Positions 33,447-45,242 of a stretch of DNA of 64,000 nt are shown here, one piece after another. The translations under genes were made by a program, and so were the position numbers. The stretch is taken from contig WSYH01000855.1 in the NCBI GenBank assembly GCA_036426205.1, positions 62,001 to 126,000 on the forward strand, written 5' to 3'. This DNA is from Ascaphus truei (lineage: Eukaryota > Chordata > Amphibia > Anura > Ascaphidae). The notes beneath the pieces are model-generated. The model did no database searches. It saw only the letters and a program-made list of their open reading frames with translations, and was not told where the DNA came from. The stretch's first letter is position 1, and the number at the start of each line of letters is the position of its first letter.

Positions 33447-33674
33447 CAGCTCAACCCCCTTTTAACTCTGTGCTTGGGGTCCAAAGAATCACATCGCGTT
33501 ATAAGCGGATCACATTGGAAATAATGTACAATTGTATGCATTGTACAATAGTATTTAAGATACCAATAATCGTGTTGTAAAGTATTCATCAATACGAAAA
33601 TTGGGAGCCACGTGGGCATCGCGTTATAAGCGGATTCGCGTTGTAACAGATCGCGTTATAATGGGGTTGAGCTG
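33447..33674. mobile_element. Tigger/mariner-like MITE
   Basis: Ends CAGCTCAACCCC and GGGGTTGAGCTG, perfect over 12 bases, flanked by TA. Subterminal blocks repeat CGCGTTATAAGCGGAT. TA duplication and GTTATAA-rich ends resemble Tc1-mariner/pogo MITEs. Confidence 0.75.
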
Positions 33675-33680
33675 TATTTG

Positions 33681-34165
33681 GTAGAATGATAGTGTGTTGG
33701 TTAATTGTGTTACCCATGCTGGCTCTCAAGACCGCCCCTGTCGTATTTTCAGATACAGATAATGGTTATATGTAGGTAAAGCAATGTAGTCTGTATGAAA
33801 ATGTAATGACCTCTACTTTATGTATCAGGGCAAAAAAGTCATGTCTGTGGTTGGACTCTGACATTAAGAAGGGGGGACTCTTCATTCTAAGGGCGTATTC
33901 ATCAAGCTGCAAGAATGGAGAAAACACTTCTGCCGTATTCATGAAACAGTTCCTGCATGTCCAAACCGTGCAAAAATGGCATTTTAGGTAACTATTTGGT
34001 TGTGGTTGTGCTAATCAGAGTGGAATGGAAATGTTGTATGAAAAGGAGGAAATCTTGCAAAATGTAGTTACTGAGATACAAAATTACATTTCGCAGGGAA
34101 CGTCTCAGCTGGAGATTTCGCTTCAACCAGGCAATGCAATATTGTGAATTTCATGTACAGTAGGA
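33681..34165. other. No gene seen
   Basis: Ordinary AT-rich sequence without coding signal or recognised repeat ends. Confidence 0.4.
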
Positions 34166-34668
34166 GGAGAAAGATAAGGTATGAGAGAGAAAGACAGGGG
34201 GAGAGATACAGAGAAAGAGAGAAAGAGACACAGGAAGAGAGGGAGAGAGAGACAGAGGGAGAGAGACGGAGAGAGAGACAGAGAGAGGGTGAGAGAGAGG
34301 GAAAGAAGGAGAGATGGAGAGATAAGGGGACAGAGACAGAAAGAAATAGAGTGAGTGAGAAAGAGAGACGGGGGAGAGGGACAGGGGGAGAGGGACAGAG
34401 AGGGAGAGAGAAACGGAGAGTGACAGGCACGGAGAGAGAGAGAGGGGGAGAGAGACAAAGACAAGGGGAGAGAGGTAGAGCGACAGAGAGTGAGACAGAG
34501 AGAAAGAGACATAGACAGGGAGAGTGAGAGGGAGATAGAGGGAGAGAGACATGGGGAGAGGGCGAGAGCCAGGAAGAGAGACAGAGAGAGAGAGATGGAG
34601 AAGAGGGGGAGAGAGACGTGGAGAGCGAGCAAGACAGGGAGAGTGAGAAACGGAGAGAGAGAAAAGTA
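34166..34668. repeat. GA-rich purine tract
   Basis: About 500 bases of imperfect GAGAGA, GGGAGA and GACAGAGA units, nearly pure purine on the plus strand. The serine/leucine-rich minus frames are a by-product. May form triplex DNA; that is inference. Confidence 0.9.
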
Positions 34669-34696
34669 TTTTTAGGTACATAAGTAAAAAGGGACA

Positions 34697-34705
34697 TTAT
34701 TATTA

Positions 34706-34741
<36 letters not shown>
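34697..34741. repeat. (ATT)n microsatellite
   Basis: About 14 ATT units with one interruption (GTT). Confidence 0.9.
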
Positions 34742-34742
<1 letters not shown>

Positions 34743-35236
34743 GGACGGGCAGATTCGTGGGTTTAAAATCCGAACTTTGTTAACTACCAAGGTCATTAGG
34801 AAGTTTTCAAATGTAAGCAAAATTTGAGTCAAAACCTAAGAAATATTTCTGTAATTCTTTTCTTCTTCTTCAATAAACTGAGCAAACTTTTAGGTTTGCA
34901 AACAAACAAAATTGCAAAGATTTACGAACGAGTTTGACAGATTCTTAAAAAAATTGCTGCTTTTTTGGAGTTTTTTTCCAGAATTAAAAAAAATTGAGTT
35001 CTGGCAAAATGTAAACACTGCTTAAAAAAACAAAAAAGAAACAGGGAAAGTGCCCACCCTTAAATATTATAACGGGGTCCCTCTCTCTCTTTTGATATGG
35101 GGAGTGACAGGTGGAGGAACTAAACATGTGCACGATTTGTAAATCTATAGATATAGATATATACACATATATACACATATATACACAAGGGGATGTGTCA
35201 AATTCTGCCCATGGTGACATGTTCACTTATAGTGCA

Positions 35237-35239
<3 letters not shown>

Positions 35240-35274
<35 letters not shown>

Positions 35275-35277
35275 CAC

Positions 35278-35329
<52 letters not shown>

Positions 35330-35350
35330 TATATATACTATATATACTAT
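35240..35350. repeat. (AC)n-(AT)n compound microsatellite
   Basis: AC repeat at 35240-35272 followed by AT repeat to about 35328 and TATATACTATA units after it. Confidence 0.9.
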
Positions 35351-35504
35351 GGTGAGTTTATTCAGCTTATCTATCTGCAGTATGTGGCACCTTTCTTGAT
35401 CAATATGAAGGTTATTCATAGATTTTGTGCTTTTGAGACCAGAAAGGTCACATCTTCACATGTGATCTTTTATCCAGCCTCCTCAATCCTTATTTCCTTA
35501 CCCT

Positions 35505-35665
35505 TGCTGGCCTTACTAAGGCACTGGCCTGTGAAACAAGAGAACTAGGTTCAAGACCTTCTGTAGGTGCCTTTGGCAAGTCATCTTCTCGCCTTGTGCC
35601 CCAGGCAGCAATATTGAATTGAAAGCATTTGGGTCTGAAGTTCACTGTACATATATTGCTATATC
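35505..35665 (+). mobile_element. Degraded tRNA-derived SINE
   Basis: AGGTTCAAGACC resembles the pol III B box, followed at the usual distance by TTTGGCAAGTCATCTTCTCGCCTTGTGCC, the conserved central block seen in the clearer SINE at 61408. The A box is weak. Confidence 0.5.
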
Positions 35666-35978
35666 ACGCAAAGTACTGGAAGCTTCAGCAATAAATAAGA
35701 ACAATAACAATGGGAAGTCAATTATGTTAGAGAATTATAATATTTATTGAATAGAATAAATTATATATTCTAATATTTACGTTTGCAACCTGAAAACAAT
35801 GCTTTAAGTTATTCATGTGATATTTGTAACTTGAAACACAATTGCAGTGTATTAAAACTACATAGATAAATAAGGATGGATTAAAACAAGGTTATAACCT
35901 AAGAGAACCAACATGTCCATCAGTATAAACAGGGAACGGTCTGCTAATTAAGAAATATTGAAGTGCACCAGGTTAAAC

Positions 35979-36303
35979 CAGCGGTGTGCACACACGCCCT
36001 GCGCTGCGCCCCCCTACCTGCTCTGCTCCTCTGTCGCGCCCCCCTCCTCACCTCTAATGTTGCGTCAAATTACGCTGCGGAGTCATGTAACATCACGTGA
36101 CCCGCTGCGTCATTTGACGTCACGTCTCCATGGTAACGGGCGTCATTTGACGGCGCGTTGTCATAGAGACGCGTGACTGGAGACAGGTTATTACGTTTTC
36201 AGAGGCCTCGCCCTCTCAGCGCGGGACCTCTGTAAACACTGCGCCCACCCAGAAAAGTCTCACGCCCCCCTGGGGGGTGCGCCCCCCAGTTTGCGCACCG
36301 CTG
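35979..36303. mobile_element. hAT MITE, GGTTAAAC duplication
   Basis: Ends CAGCGGTGTGCACAC and TTTGCGCACCGCTG, with perfect 8-bp duplications GGTTAAAC at 35971-35978 and 36304-36311. 325 bp, GC-rich, CpG-rich, non-coding. Confidence 0.88.
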
Positions 36304-36311
36304 GGTTAAAC

Positions 36312-37440
36312 TGTTCATTACTGGGAGAATTTAAAAACAAACAAGGACATACAGAACAAGCACAACGTGTTGTGGTCTACGTGTCCCTTTGCTGCAAAAA
36401 TGGAGCAAATTTGGTGCAAAAAAAAGTTATCAAATGAAAAATATCCAGTTGCCCCAATATGACCTTGACTATAAAAATATTCTAAACAGTGTGCTCAACC
36501 TAAAGCTACAACGTGATAATTGTAATGTAAAAATAATGAGTGATAATATACCTCTAATGTGAAATGAAATATAAATAAAAATGTGATACAATCCCAAATT
36601 CAACCATAAAGTAAATTGTGAGATGGCAGCCTTAGAACAATATAAAACAAGTCTATCCAGCGACTTGTACCAACAAATTGAACAAACAAACAATAAAGTC
36701 CTGGCGCAAAATATCACAGAGAATACCAGTCCTTCCTTTAGAAAAGATGGGGAGGGTAGAGGAAAAATGGAGTCCAGGACAGTCCTGATCACACTGTTCC
36801 ATTTTCTGTATTCTCTTGTTAATGTGCCTTGATCCCAATGCTCTGCAAAGATAAAATACAAAAAAACAAAAAACCATTGCGCAGTATCCTCTGAGTAATG
36901 GAAACTCCTCTCCCCAGCCACTAGCTACTTACAGCAAAGCCGCAGGGAATGAGTGTTTATTGGTATCTTTATCTTTAGTTTCAGGTTACTGCAGTCAACA
37001 CTGGATCACTCTGCGCCACGTCTTGTCCTCAGGTATCTATTCTAGCACTCAGATTCAAAGTGCCCAGAAGATATAGAAAACAAACATGGTGCAAATACCG
37101 CTAATATGTAATTTATTAAAATGACATGACAAAACACCACAAGGTGTCACACTCGCATTTGCAATGTGATGGTTGAACCATCTACAACGTGCCGTCCGCT
37201 GCCTGTAAGTTCCAAGCTGCATACACTAGTAGCTGGGGTTGGATCCCTTCCTCCCTCCTTCTCGCAGCCGCGACTCCAATTAGATCCTCCCCCTGATGGC
37301 AAGACTACTAGGCTGCTGCTCTCTTCCTATGTGCACGGAGTGATGTCACCAATAAGCTCCACCCTCCATGATCTAATTGGAGTTGCATTTTTCCTACATC
37401 AATCCCAAGCAATAAAAATGCATTTACAGGCAACTTCATT
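36312..37440. other. No gene; probable old repeat debris
   Basis: AT-rich, with stretches that look like PLE-type tails (AATAAAAATGTGATACAATCC, CAATAAAGTCCTGG). No frame has a recognisable motif. Confidence 0.35.
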
Positions 37441-38300
37441 ACCTTAGCGGCTGACCGATAAGGCAATGAAGGGGTTAACTTCACGTGCCATATTTATTGT
37501 GGGTAGCATGGGTGAGTGAAGGTGGTATTTGGCCCTTGGTGGGTGTTTAGGCCTTGTGGGAGGGGGGGGGGGTTGCGGGTAGAGATAGCCCCTTCATTAC
37601 CATAGCGTTTAATACGCTAAGGTAATGAAGGGGTTAATCCCACCCGCTACCCGCCCGGTAGGCCTAAACATCCATCCTTGGGGCTACTACCCCCTTCACC
37701 CAATCCCTCTACCCACAATAAAAAAAATACACACAAGATCCCTACTACCCACCTCCTCTATCCCCAACAACCCCCACAATACATACAGTACAGTAATAGG
37801 CAAAATTACTATTATCCACATATGGATAATAGTGCATTTTCCCATTATAAAATCAAACATTAGACAGCCAGCATAAATAAAGTAAATAAAACGTTCTACT
37901 TACCCCTGTCATCATGAAGGGCATCCTCGTCAGCATACTCCAGGTCCATATCCTCCATTGCCAGCAAAAGTACAAGAAAAAAATACAATCTAATGGCCCT
38001 TAACCCCTTAATCACCTTAGTGATTAATAACCGCTATAGTAATTAAGGGTTAACACTTTCCCCTGATACCCACCAGGGAGGCCTAACCACCCACACCGGA
38101 CACACTATACCCACCCTCTACCCATTGATTGGAACAGTGGTATATAATACCCATATAATATGGGCATGATAAGCCACTATAGCAGTCAATGGTCAATGGT
38201 CAACCTAATAAAAATAATTAAGGCCAAAAATATACAATTATAAAAGAAATACACAGGCACCTAACACCCCAACAATAAAAGAACTATGAGTACCGGTTTG
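37440..38300. repeat. Palindromic repeat modules
   Basis: Two hairpins of related sequence: 37589-37633 (CCCCTTCATTACCATAGCGT against ACGCTAAGGTAATGAAGGGG, 5-base loop) and 37999-38052 (TTAACCCCTTAATCAC against GTAATTAAGGGTTAA). Around the first, a wider inverted repeat joins GGGTGTTTAGGCC (37544-37556) with AGGCCTAAACATCC (37661-37674); AGGCCTAACCACCC recurs at 38082. No coding potential. Probably a foldback or MITE-like family. Confidence 0.65.
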
Positions 38301-38529
38301 ACCAGGACAGTACTGTAATTGATCACTTGTCCTGGTGTCCCGAAGGGGTGAGTAAAATGTCTCAAAACCAGAACACATTGTTGTGTTATTTCAGTTCCCA
38401 GATGTGACCCGGCTTCCAATACAACCTCCTCCACCATCAACGTCGGGCGTTGGCCCACCCCCGGTAGTCGGGCACAATGTCCACATCTGCTTGTGGGATC
38501 TGAGGCCTTCCCAGTCCCCCCTCAAAGGT

Positions 38530-39130
38530 AAAATGTATGTGTGTGTTTTTGTTGGGTGTATCTTGAGGGAGAGCTGTGTATGTGTCTTGGGGGGAACTGT
38601 GTGTTTGTCTTGGGGGGAAGCAGTGTGTGTGTGTCTCGGGGAGAGCTGTGTGTGTCATGGGGGGAGATGTGTGTGTCTTGGGGGATCTGTGTGGATGAGT
38701 CTTGGTGGAGAGCTGTCGTTGTGTCTGAAGGGGAGGTGTGTGTGTCTTGGGATGGAGAAGGTGTGTGTGTTTCTTGGAGGGAGGTGTGTTTTTTTCTTGG
38801 GGGAGCTGTGTATTGGGGGGGTCACTGTGTGTGTCTTGGGGGAGTTTCTTGGGGGAAGGTGTGTGTGTCTGTCGGTGGAGGAGGTGTGTGTGATTCTTGG
38901 AGGGAAATGTGTGTTTGATTCTTGGGGTGGTGGTGTGTGTGATTCATGGGGTGAGGTGTGTGTGAGGAGGGGGGCATTGAGTGAGTTAGTGAAAGAGGGG
39001 GTGTAAGAGGTGGTGGAGTGAGAGGGAGAGGGGGGAAAATGATAGAGAGGGGAAAGAGAGATGAGGCTGGAGTGAGTGGGTGAGAGAGAGGGGTGTGTGA
39101 GTGAGAGAGGGGTGCGTGAGTGTGAGATGA
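38530..39130. repeat. GTGTGT/CTTGGGGG minisatellite and GA-rich tail
   Basis: Tandem units near GTGTGTGTCTTGGGGGGAGCT up to about 38990, then GTGAGTGAGAGAGGGG units. Cys/Val/Gly-rich frames here are artefacts. Confidence 0.85.
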
Positions 39131-41950
39131 TTAAATAATTTTGTATTTTGTCCCGTTTGTCACTTTAAAAACATGATCACCTTATTCTTCATATATGGAA
39201 AAAGAAAAATACATTATAATCTGTGCACCATGTAACTCCTTCCCAACTGCTCCAACTAACACTTCCCAAGTCGCTAGCTAGGGTACAGTAGATGTAAAAA
39301 AATTGGAGCAAAATAGTTTGAACAATACACTAGTTGCTGGATACACCGGGTTTGCACCAAAATTGCCTTGATTCATAGACCACTTGTGTTGGGTCTGTGT
39401 TTTCCTTTAGATTTGAATAACAAGTAAGAAGAACAATAATGTAAATTACTTAAAATGGTTTACATTCAATCAATCATTAGCATCTATATATGCCTGTGTC
39501 ACTTATTGAAAGAAAACCGATAATGGCAGAATGGATAGTTGTCGGCCATTGCACTGAAAATCTGAAATCCAGATGCGAGCGTCGCTTCAGCAATGAACCA
39601 TCCTCCTGATGCTCCATGATTTATTATTTTCCCCATTTCTTCATTGTTTATTGTAAATATACTGCAGGGCTGCATCTCTAAAATGCAGAATGGCATACGC
39701 TGCCCTAGTAACTATGTATTTTATCAGCGGTTTATCTAGCAATGTTTGTAAAATAGGTTTAGAGTTCTGGAGTGCAATTTCTGCCCATCGGTCAAAGATA
39801 CTGTATGTGCTGATACGACATTTTGAGATTCTAAATGATCTTAGAAGTCATCTATTTATAATAGATATATACATAACAAATTAATTGTATTAAAATATTG
39901 CAAACATCATGATCGGAGTAAATGGACAAGAAATGCCTTAATAAAATAAATAGTTACGAAAACCATCCCACAAATATCTAAGCATGTATTGAAAAGACAA
40001 AATTGATTAAAAGAGTCTGCAGGCTGCAAAACATAAAGACGGAGTGGAAGAAAGCTGGGAAGAAATCTCTAGTTGATTGGTTGCTAAGCAACGATACCCT
40101 TAGCTAGAGGGGTCAGGTAATATGTCCATAGGTTTGTGGTCTCATTTACTGCCCAGTTTCGCACAACACACGCTGTACTAAACTTAGTATTTGAGCCTTT
40201 ATTCCTCTTATATTATAGATCATCACAGCAGATAGCAATGTTATTAGAGCTGCTTTGGATTCTATAACAGGTTATTTAGGCAGCTGAAACCTTCCGTGCT
40301 GGTTGCTCAGTAACTCATTCATATGATTATGAGACATGTTTTATATTATTTTACTGATGAGTTGTATCGGTAACATAGCTCACGTCAGGGTTATCCAACT
40401 AGAGGTCCCAAAGGGGATTTAAACCTGCCCAAGACACTGACAATGTGTTCCTTGACATTATCTAAACTCAACCAACAACAATACCTATGTTGTCATTATT
40501 TGAATTACATTTTTCCCCTTTTCATTTATTTCCATTTAGAGAATGTTAATTGAAACACATGGCAGTATGTTGATTAATAGTAGTTTAGACTAGTAAGATC
40601 TTTCCATGTTTGATTGTATGGGTTTCTACTGTACATCAAGTGGTGTGAAGTCTAGGAACTGCAGTATAGTTCATATTGGACCATTGACATTGGCATGGTC
40701 ACTGTGTTGGCATACATAGAAAATTTAAAAGAGGCTAAGGCTTTGGGTTGTTGTACCTACAGTTCATTTTGTTTTTAAAAAAATTGCGCTTATTTTAATA
40801 TTTTCTCATACAGTATTTGAGAAAACACTCATTAGTGTACACTCCTGTTTAGTTTGCGTATATACAGTATATCACCATTTGCAATCAATGTTGCGAAACT
40901 GGCAACATTCCCTAGGAACTTCTTTCTGTCTCTTGGGTGCATTTATGCGCCGGGGGAATTTCTCTTTTTAAGAAAGATGCGCCTTAAGAATGTTGATGAT
41001 TTAACAAAAATGTCACAAACGGCAAAAGCCCAATATTTGCCAGTTTCGTGAACTTGTGCGAAGGTTTCACATATCTCTAGGCATGAAGATGGTCGGAGTT
41101 GTGGTACTTTACCAAAATGTTGTCTTTTAAAAAATATTTTTGTTAAAGTTAATTTACAATTTTCACTGCTTTTGTTATTTTGAACGCTACGGGGAGTCCT
41201 CATTTTCACTAACCATACAATCAAAAATCACCCCCTTTGTAGCAATTTCAATCTCAATTCCTTTCATCCTAATGGGATTCCATATGTTCCATTTGAAATC
41301 TTTTATATCCCTTGGCCTGGTCTGTATAATTATCCACCTCAAAACTACCAGCAAGAGATCTACTACTAATTTGCGCAGCCTTTTCTGTAAATTAATCTCT
41401 ACCTTTTATCACGTTGGGTTCCTCCTAATGTAGGGCAAATGACATTGCTAAAAAAATATATCTACTTATTTTCTCAAATAATTTATCTTGTTTGTTACAA
41501 CGTCATTTCTAGAAGTACGTGGTTTGATCATATTCCTAAAACGGCTTTATAAAGATGAAAATATTTATTTTAAGCTGTGAGGCCTTTTTATGGATCGGAA
41601 GGAGAGGTTTTTGAGATATGATAGATGTGTACTAAACTGAAACCACACAGATTCTTCTGCAACACAACAAGAAGGAAATATTTATACCAAAATGGATATT
41701 AAAAGGGGGAGAGATGCTCTTTAGAGCGTTGAACAGTGTAACAGTGACCGAATTAGCGCAAGGTACATTAGTAGAAGCTTAGCGTCAGCAGTGAGGGGGA
41801 ATACGAAGTATAAAGAGTTGGATACTTTGTTACAAATCGTGACAAGATTCAATAACACCAATATCTTGGCCCACACACATGTCTTTTTCTCTTGATGTTT
41901 TTTATTTTATTTTTAAACCCCTTTTGAGAGTCAGTAAGGATAGGTCCAAA
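39131..41950. other. No gene seen
   Basis: About 2.8 kb of AT-rich, apparently unique or very old sequence. No frame exceeds 100 residues and none has a motif. No repeat ends were recognised. Confidence 0.45.
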
Positions 41951-41958
41951 AATAAGTG

Positions 41959-42997
41959 TTATGCTTGGGCACAGGGCAGTGTTACATGAGTTATGGATTT
42001 TAGCTCAGATATGGTGAATCGGCAGTGATTCATTTGGAAAGCTGGTTTGATTTCCCCAGTGCAGATGCGTTTCTTGTGCTTTATGATGTGTTCCATTTGT
42101 TGGATTAGATGAAAGATGCATGTTGATGTTCTGGTTTTGAGCTGGGGGGGTGGTGCTTGTATTTGATGCATATTTGTTTGAATGCTTTGCATTTTGATTC
42201 TTCCTGTATTTCTGTTGTCTGGTTTTCATATCAGCTTGTATGAGAGGTTGGGAGGCTGTCTGTTATCATTAGTGGTTCAGGGGATATAGTAGGCTATGTA
42301 CTAACATATTTGTTCAAATTTGTGTTTTGTAAAAAAATGTTAGTAATACAAACCTTCATGAAATGTGCGTCGCATGTAAGAAGATCGTTGTGTGACTTAA
42401 TAAATATAACTATTATTTGTTATTTGAAATGATTCACCTTCTTCATGTTGAATACCCAATTAATACAATTATTATGTGTATTTTGGATTTATAAATAGCA
42501 TTAGTAAATACCAATTAATAGTGTAATATTATTAATAATAGACCTAAAGTGAAAATAATATATTTTTTTACCTATATAATAAAACATCTCTGCTGCGTCA
42601 AATAATTGTTTTATTTTAAAACATATTAACTTGTCTTTTTAGGGTTTACATCAAGTTGAACTTCGGCGGATGATTTTGAAGCATTGTCTCCTTTTTTTGG
42701 TGGGGAACGCAGCAATATTAATTTTTAGCAGATACCATTTACTACTATACACCAAGTGCATTTCTATGCACCAAAATAAATAAAAGCAGTTTTACATTTT
42801 TCGCGTCGACAAGTTAATGTGCCGTGGTTCGTGGGCTGGGACAAGGAGCTCTTCAAGATCAGTTGTTTCGAGTTTGGTGGTTGTCTGTAGAAGAGCAAGG
42901 GTGGTTCTGGAAAGATTTCTTTCAATCTGTTCTCCTTATGGAGGGTTGACGGTAGATTCTTAGCTATTTTGTTAAATAGTGGTGACAAATAGTGCAA
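41959..42997 (-). pseudogene. Penelope-like element remnant
   Basis: The 42997-42764 minus frame reads LFNKIAKNLPSTLHKENRLK, EIFPEPPLLFYRQPPNSKQL, ILKSSLS and TCRREKCKTAF, matching the PLE segment between reverse transcriptase and GIY-YIG (the L.EIFP.PPL...R and C-x5-C parts). A frame at 42192-41959 may be the C-terminal end. The GIY-YIG core itself was not found; the region between is AT-rich and probably interrupted. Confidence 0.5.
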
Positions 42998-43039
42998 GCT
43001 TTCAAGACCCTAGCAACCACTAGTTAGCCATTAAAAGTA

Positions 43040-43371
43040 CCGGCATACCCCGGTTTAAGGACACTCACTTTAAGTACACTCGTGAGTAAGGACATATCGC
43101 CCTATAGGCAAACGGCAGCTCACGCATGAGCCTGTTAGCAAGTCCTGAACAGCAATACCAGCTCCCTACCTGTACCGAAGCTGTGCACAAGCGGGGAGAC
43201 TATAGAGCCTGTTACAAATGCGTTATTTACATCAGTTATGCACGTATATGACGATTGCAGTACAGTACATGCATCGATAAGTGGAAAATAGGTAGTGCTT
43301 CACTTTAAGTACATTTTCGCTTTACATACATGCTCTGGACCCATTGCGTACGTTAATGCGGGGTATGCCTG
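43040..43371. mobile_element. Tigger-like MITE
   Basis: Ends CCGGCATACCCCGGTTTAAG and, inverted, CAGGCATACCCCGCATTAAC, flanked by TA on both sides. 332 bp. CAGGCATACC ends with a TA duplication fit Tigger/pogo elements. It interrupts a PLE-type tail, since TTAGCCATTAAAAGTA before and TTACTTTTAC after resemble TTAGCCATTAAAGGTATCAC at 43648. Confidence 0.78.
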
Positions 43372-43593
43372 TATTACTTTTACTTTAGTTCTGTCTACTC
43401 TACAGGCAACTACACAACATAGCTGAGTATTTTTAAATATCTACATTTCCCTTTTTTTTTAATTGCTGTACCATGGTCTCACACATCTATGTCCCTTTTT
43501 GTGTCACACTTATTTACATCTATATATCCAGTCTTACTAGGATGTGAGCATTGTATAAACATGACATGCTGTTTCAGTTTTTTGTCACCTAGC

Positions 43594-43626
43594 CTGAAGA
43601 AGGTACATTAGTAGCCCTGAAGCATG
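43594..43626 (+). ncRNA. Hammerhead-like motif in PLE tail
   Basis: CTGAAGA (43594-43600), stem AGGTAC-ATTA-GTA..CCT with a GC bulge, then GAAGC where GAAAC is expected. The tail TTAGCCATTAAAGGTATCAC follows at 43648. Fits a decayed PLE hammerhead. Confidence 0.5.
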
Positions 43627-43674
43627 CATTCTTTTATAACCAGTCATTAGCCATTAAAGGTATCACTTTTACCT

Positions 43675-45000
43675 TCCATCCACCCACAGCCTTTTCTTAA
43701 GACACTTGAACCCCTGGTGATGCCCATTGTAACTAGGAGAGAGTTGTTGTGAGGGTTCCTTACTCCATTTTTGTTATCATGCAGATAGTTTTTAAGCGCA
43801 TATGGGCTTAGTTTTGTCCACTTGTTGGTGGATGTTATTGAGTGCAGCTCTAGCTCTCTTCTGTAGTTTGCAATGGGTATTTGGAAAGTTCCTTGAGGCA
43901 TTCTATAATCAGTCGTTCTCTGTTTGCTTCCCGTATGTAGTTTACATTATTTATGCAACTATAATAGCCCCTAGATTTAATATTAACTACAGATTATTTT
44001 GTATTTTCTAATGTTTAGAGGTCGTTATGTTATGGCTTTATGAAGATTTGTGACTGGACTCTTTTGTGAAAACAGTCAATAGCATGAAGGTTAGTATTGC
44101 TTCCACTGCATTTCGAACAGCAGAAAAGAGGTTCAGAGAGAGACACAGAGCATAGGGGCAAAGACAGAGGCAGAAAATATAACATCTGACTGACCTGTCA
44201 CTCTGTATTAATCTCTTCTCTAGTTGTATGCCAGTTCATAAGTTCTGAGTTACCCTTTATAGTTTGTCTGTTGGTAATATATATGCTGCAATCCTTACAG
44301 GGGCTCTCACCTAGACCCTCAGCTTTCTCACAGGCCCCTGACAGTTCTGCCTGCTTACTGTATATTAGCTGGAATTCCCATTCAGAAAATGGGAGCCGCA
44401 GGTGTGATAACTCACAGACAGGGGTGGAGTCCAACTTGGGTCTGTGCTATTTGGGGAGGATAATGTTTCAGCTTTGAAATACAAGTCCTTTCAACAGGTG
44501 GTCCGACTCTCCCTGGTTCCCCACAATTGACCTAATGTAGGTACATTACAAATGCATGCCAAAGTCCCTGGAAAGGCCGAAGTAAATGTCCATATATGGG
44601 CTTCCTCCTCCCTAGGCATATAATGCCTAATACAGCCCCAGTGCTTACAGCTCTCTTCTATAGACAGTGTATGAGAATAGATTGCAAACCGTGATGACAT
44701 AGTGGTGAACATACATAGTACAAGCTCCCCCTCCCCCCCACCCTCAGCACAGGAGTGCCAGCAGCAGGTTCCAGTGAGGTAATATCGGGTGCTAGTGCTG
44801 CCAGAAGCACTCCAACAACCCCTCTGCCCTCCCCACCTCGCCCAAGGGTTGAACCGTGGGTTCAGAAGGAGCTGCAAGATTTCTACTACAATGGGGGACC
44901 ACATCCCGCATGTATATATATATATATACCATACGATACCGGTTGAAGCACGACATCAAGGGACAGCACACAGGTAAGTTGATCACAAGTTCTTTGTATT
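43675..45000. other. No gene seen
   Basis: Mixed AT-rich sequence, TA repeats at 44915-44930. No supported coding region. A PLE-type terminal region may begin near 44930. Confidence 0.4.
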
Positions 45001-45004
45001 GAAA

Positions 45005-45062
45005 AAGAGACACAAAAAACGACGTTTCAGTCCCCCAGTGGGACCTTTCTCGCACAAATAAA
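45005..45062 (-). ncRNA. Hammerhead-like motif, PLE type, degraded
   Basis: Minus strand GAGAAAGGTCCCACTGGGGG then ACTGAAACGTCG: stem II GGTCCC/GGGACT and the GAAAC-GTC end are present, while the CUGANGA box has decayed to GCGAGAA. Seen in sequence: the stem and GAAAC; the assignment is by similarity to PLE hammerheads. Confidence 0.4.
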
Positions 45063-45170
45063 AGCATTTCGTTAGCCACAGAACGGTATCATCTATTTAT
45101 TTTTTATTTTTTGATTATTGAAGCTCGGCTAACACGGTACTGATACCTCTACATATATATCTCTTGCATT

Positions 45171-45242
45171 CCCAGTAAAATCAACCCCACACTGATGAGA
45201 CCCATCAAGGTCAAAACAGCTGTCTGTGGGTGGTTTTCTGGG
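45171..45242 (+). ncRNA. Hammerhead ribozyme, type I, one core change
   Basis: Helix I is long: 45171-45191 (CCCAGTAAAATCAACCCCACA) pairs with 45225-45242 (TGTGGGTGGTTTTCTGGG) with a few bulges. Core CTGATGA is at 45192-45198, helix II GACC-CATCAA-GGTC at 45199-45212, then AAAA (45213-45216) where GAAA is expected, and a 3-bp helix III ACA-GC-TGT ending at the cleavage site after C45224. Layout matches hammerheads with a minimal helix III, as in amphibian satellite and PLE ribozymes. The G-to-A change at 45213 hits the general-base guanine, so cleavage is probably lost. Confidence 0.75.

Noticed and set aside
34068..34832. 254-residue Ser/Leu-rich frame resembling a membrane protein
   Set aside because: Complement of the GA-rich purine tract.
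36312..37440. Harbouring a small gene (150-residue minus frame 36921-36469)
   Set aside because: Hydrophobic, AT-driven frame with no motif, start context or conservation sign visible.
38383..39006. 207-residue Cys/Val/Gly-rich frame
   Set aside because: Encoded by the GTGTGT/GGGG minisatellite.
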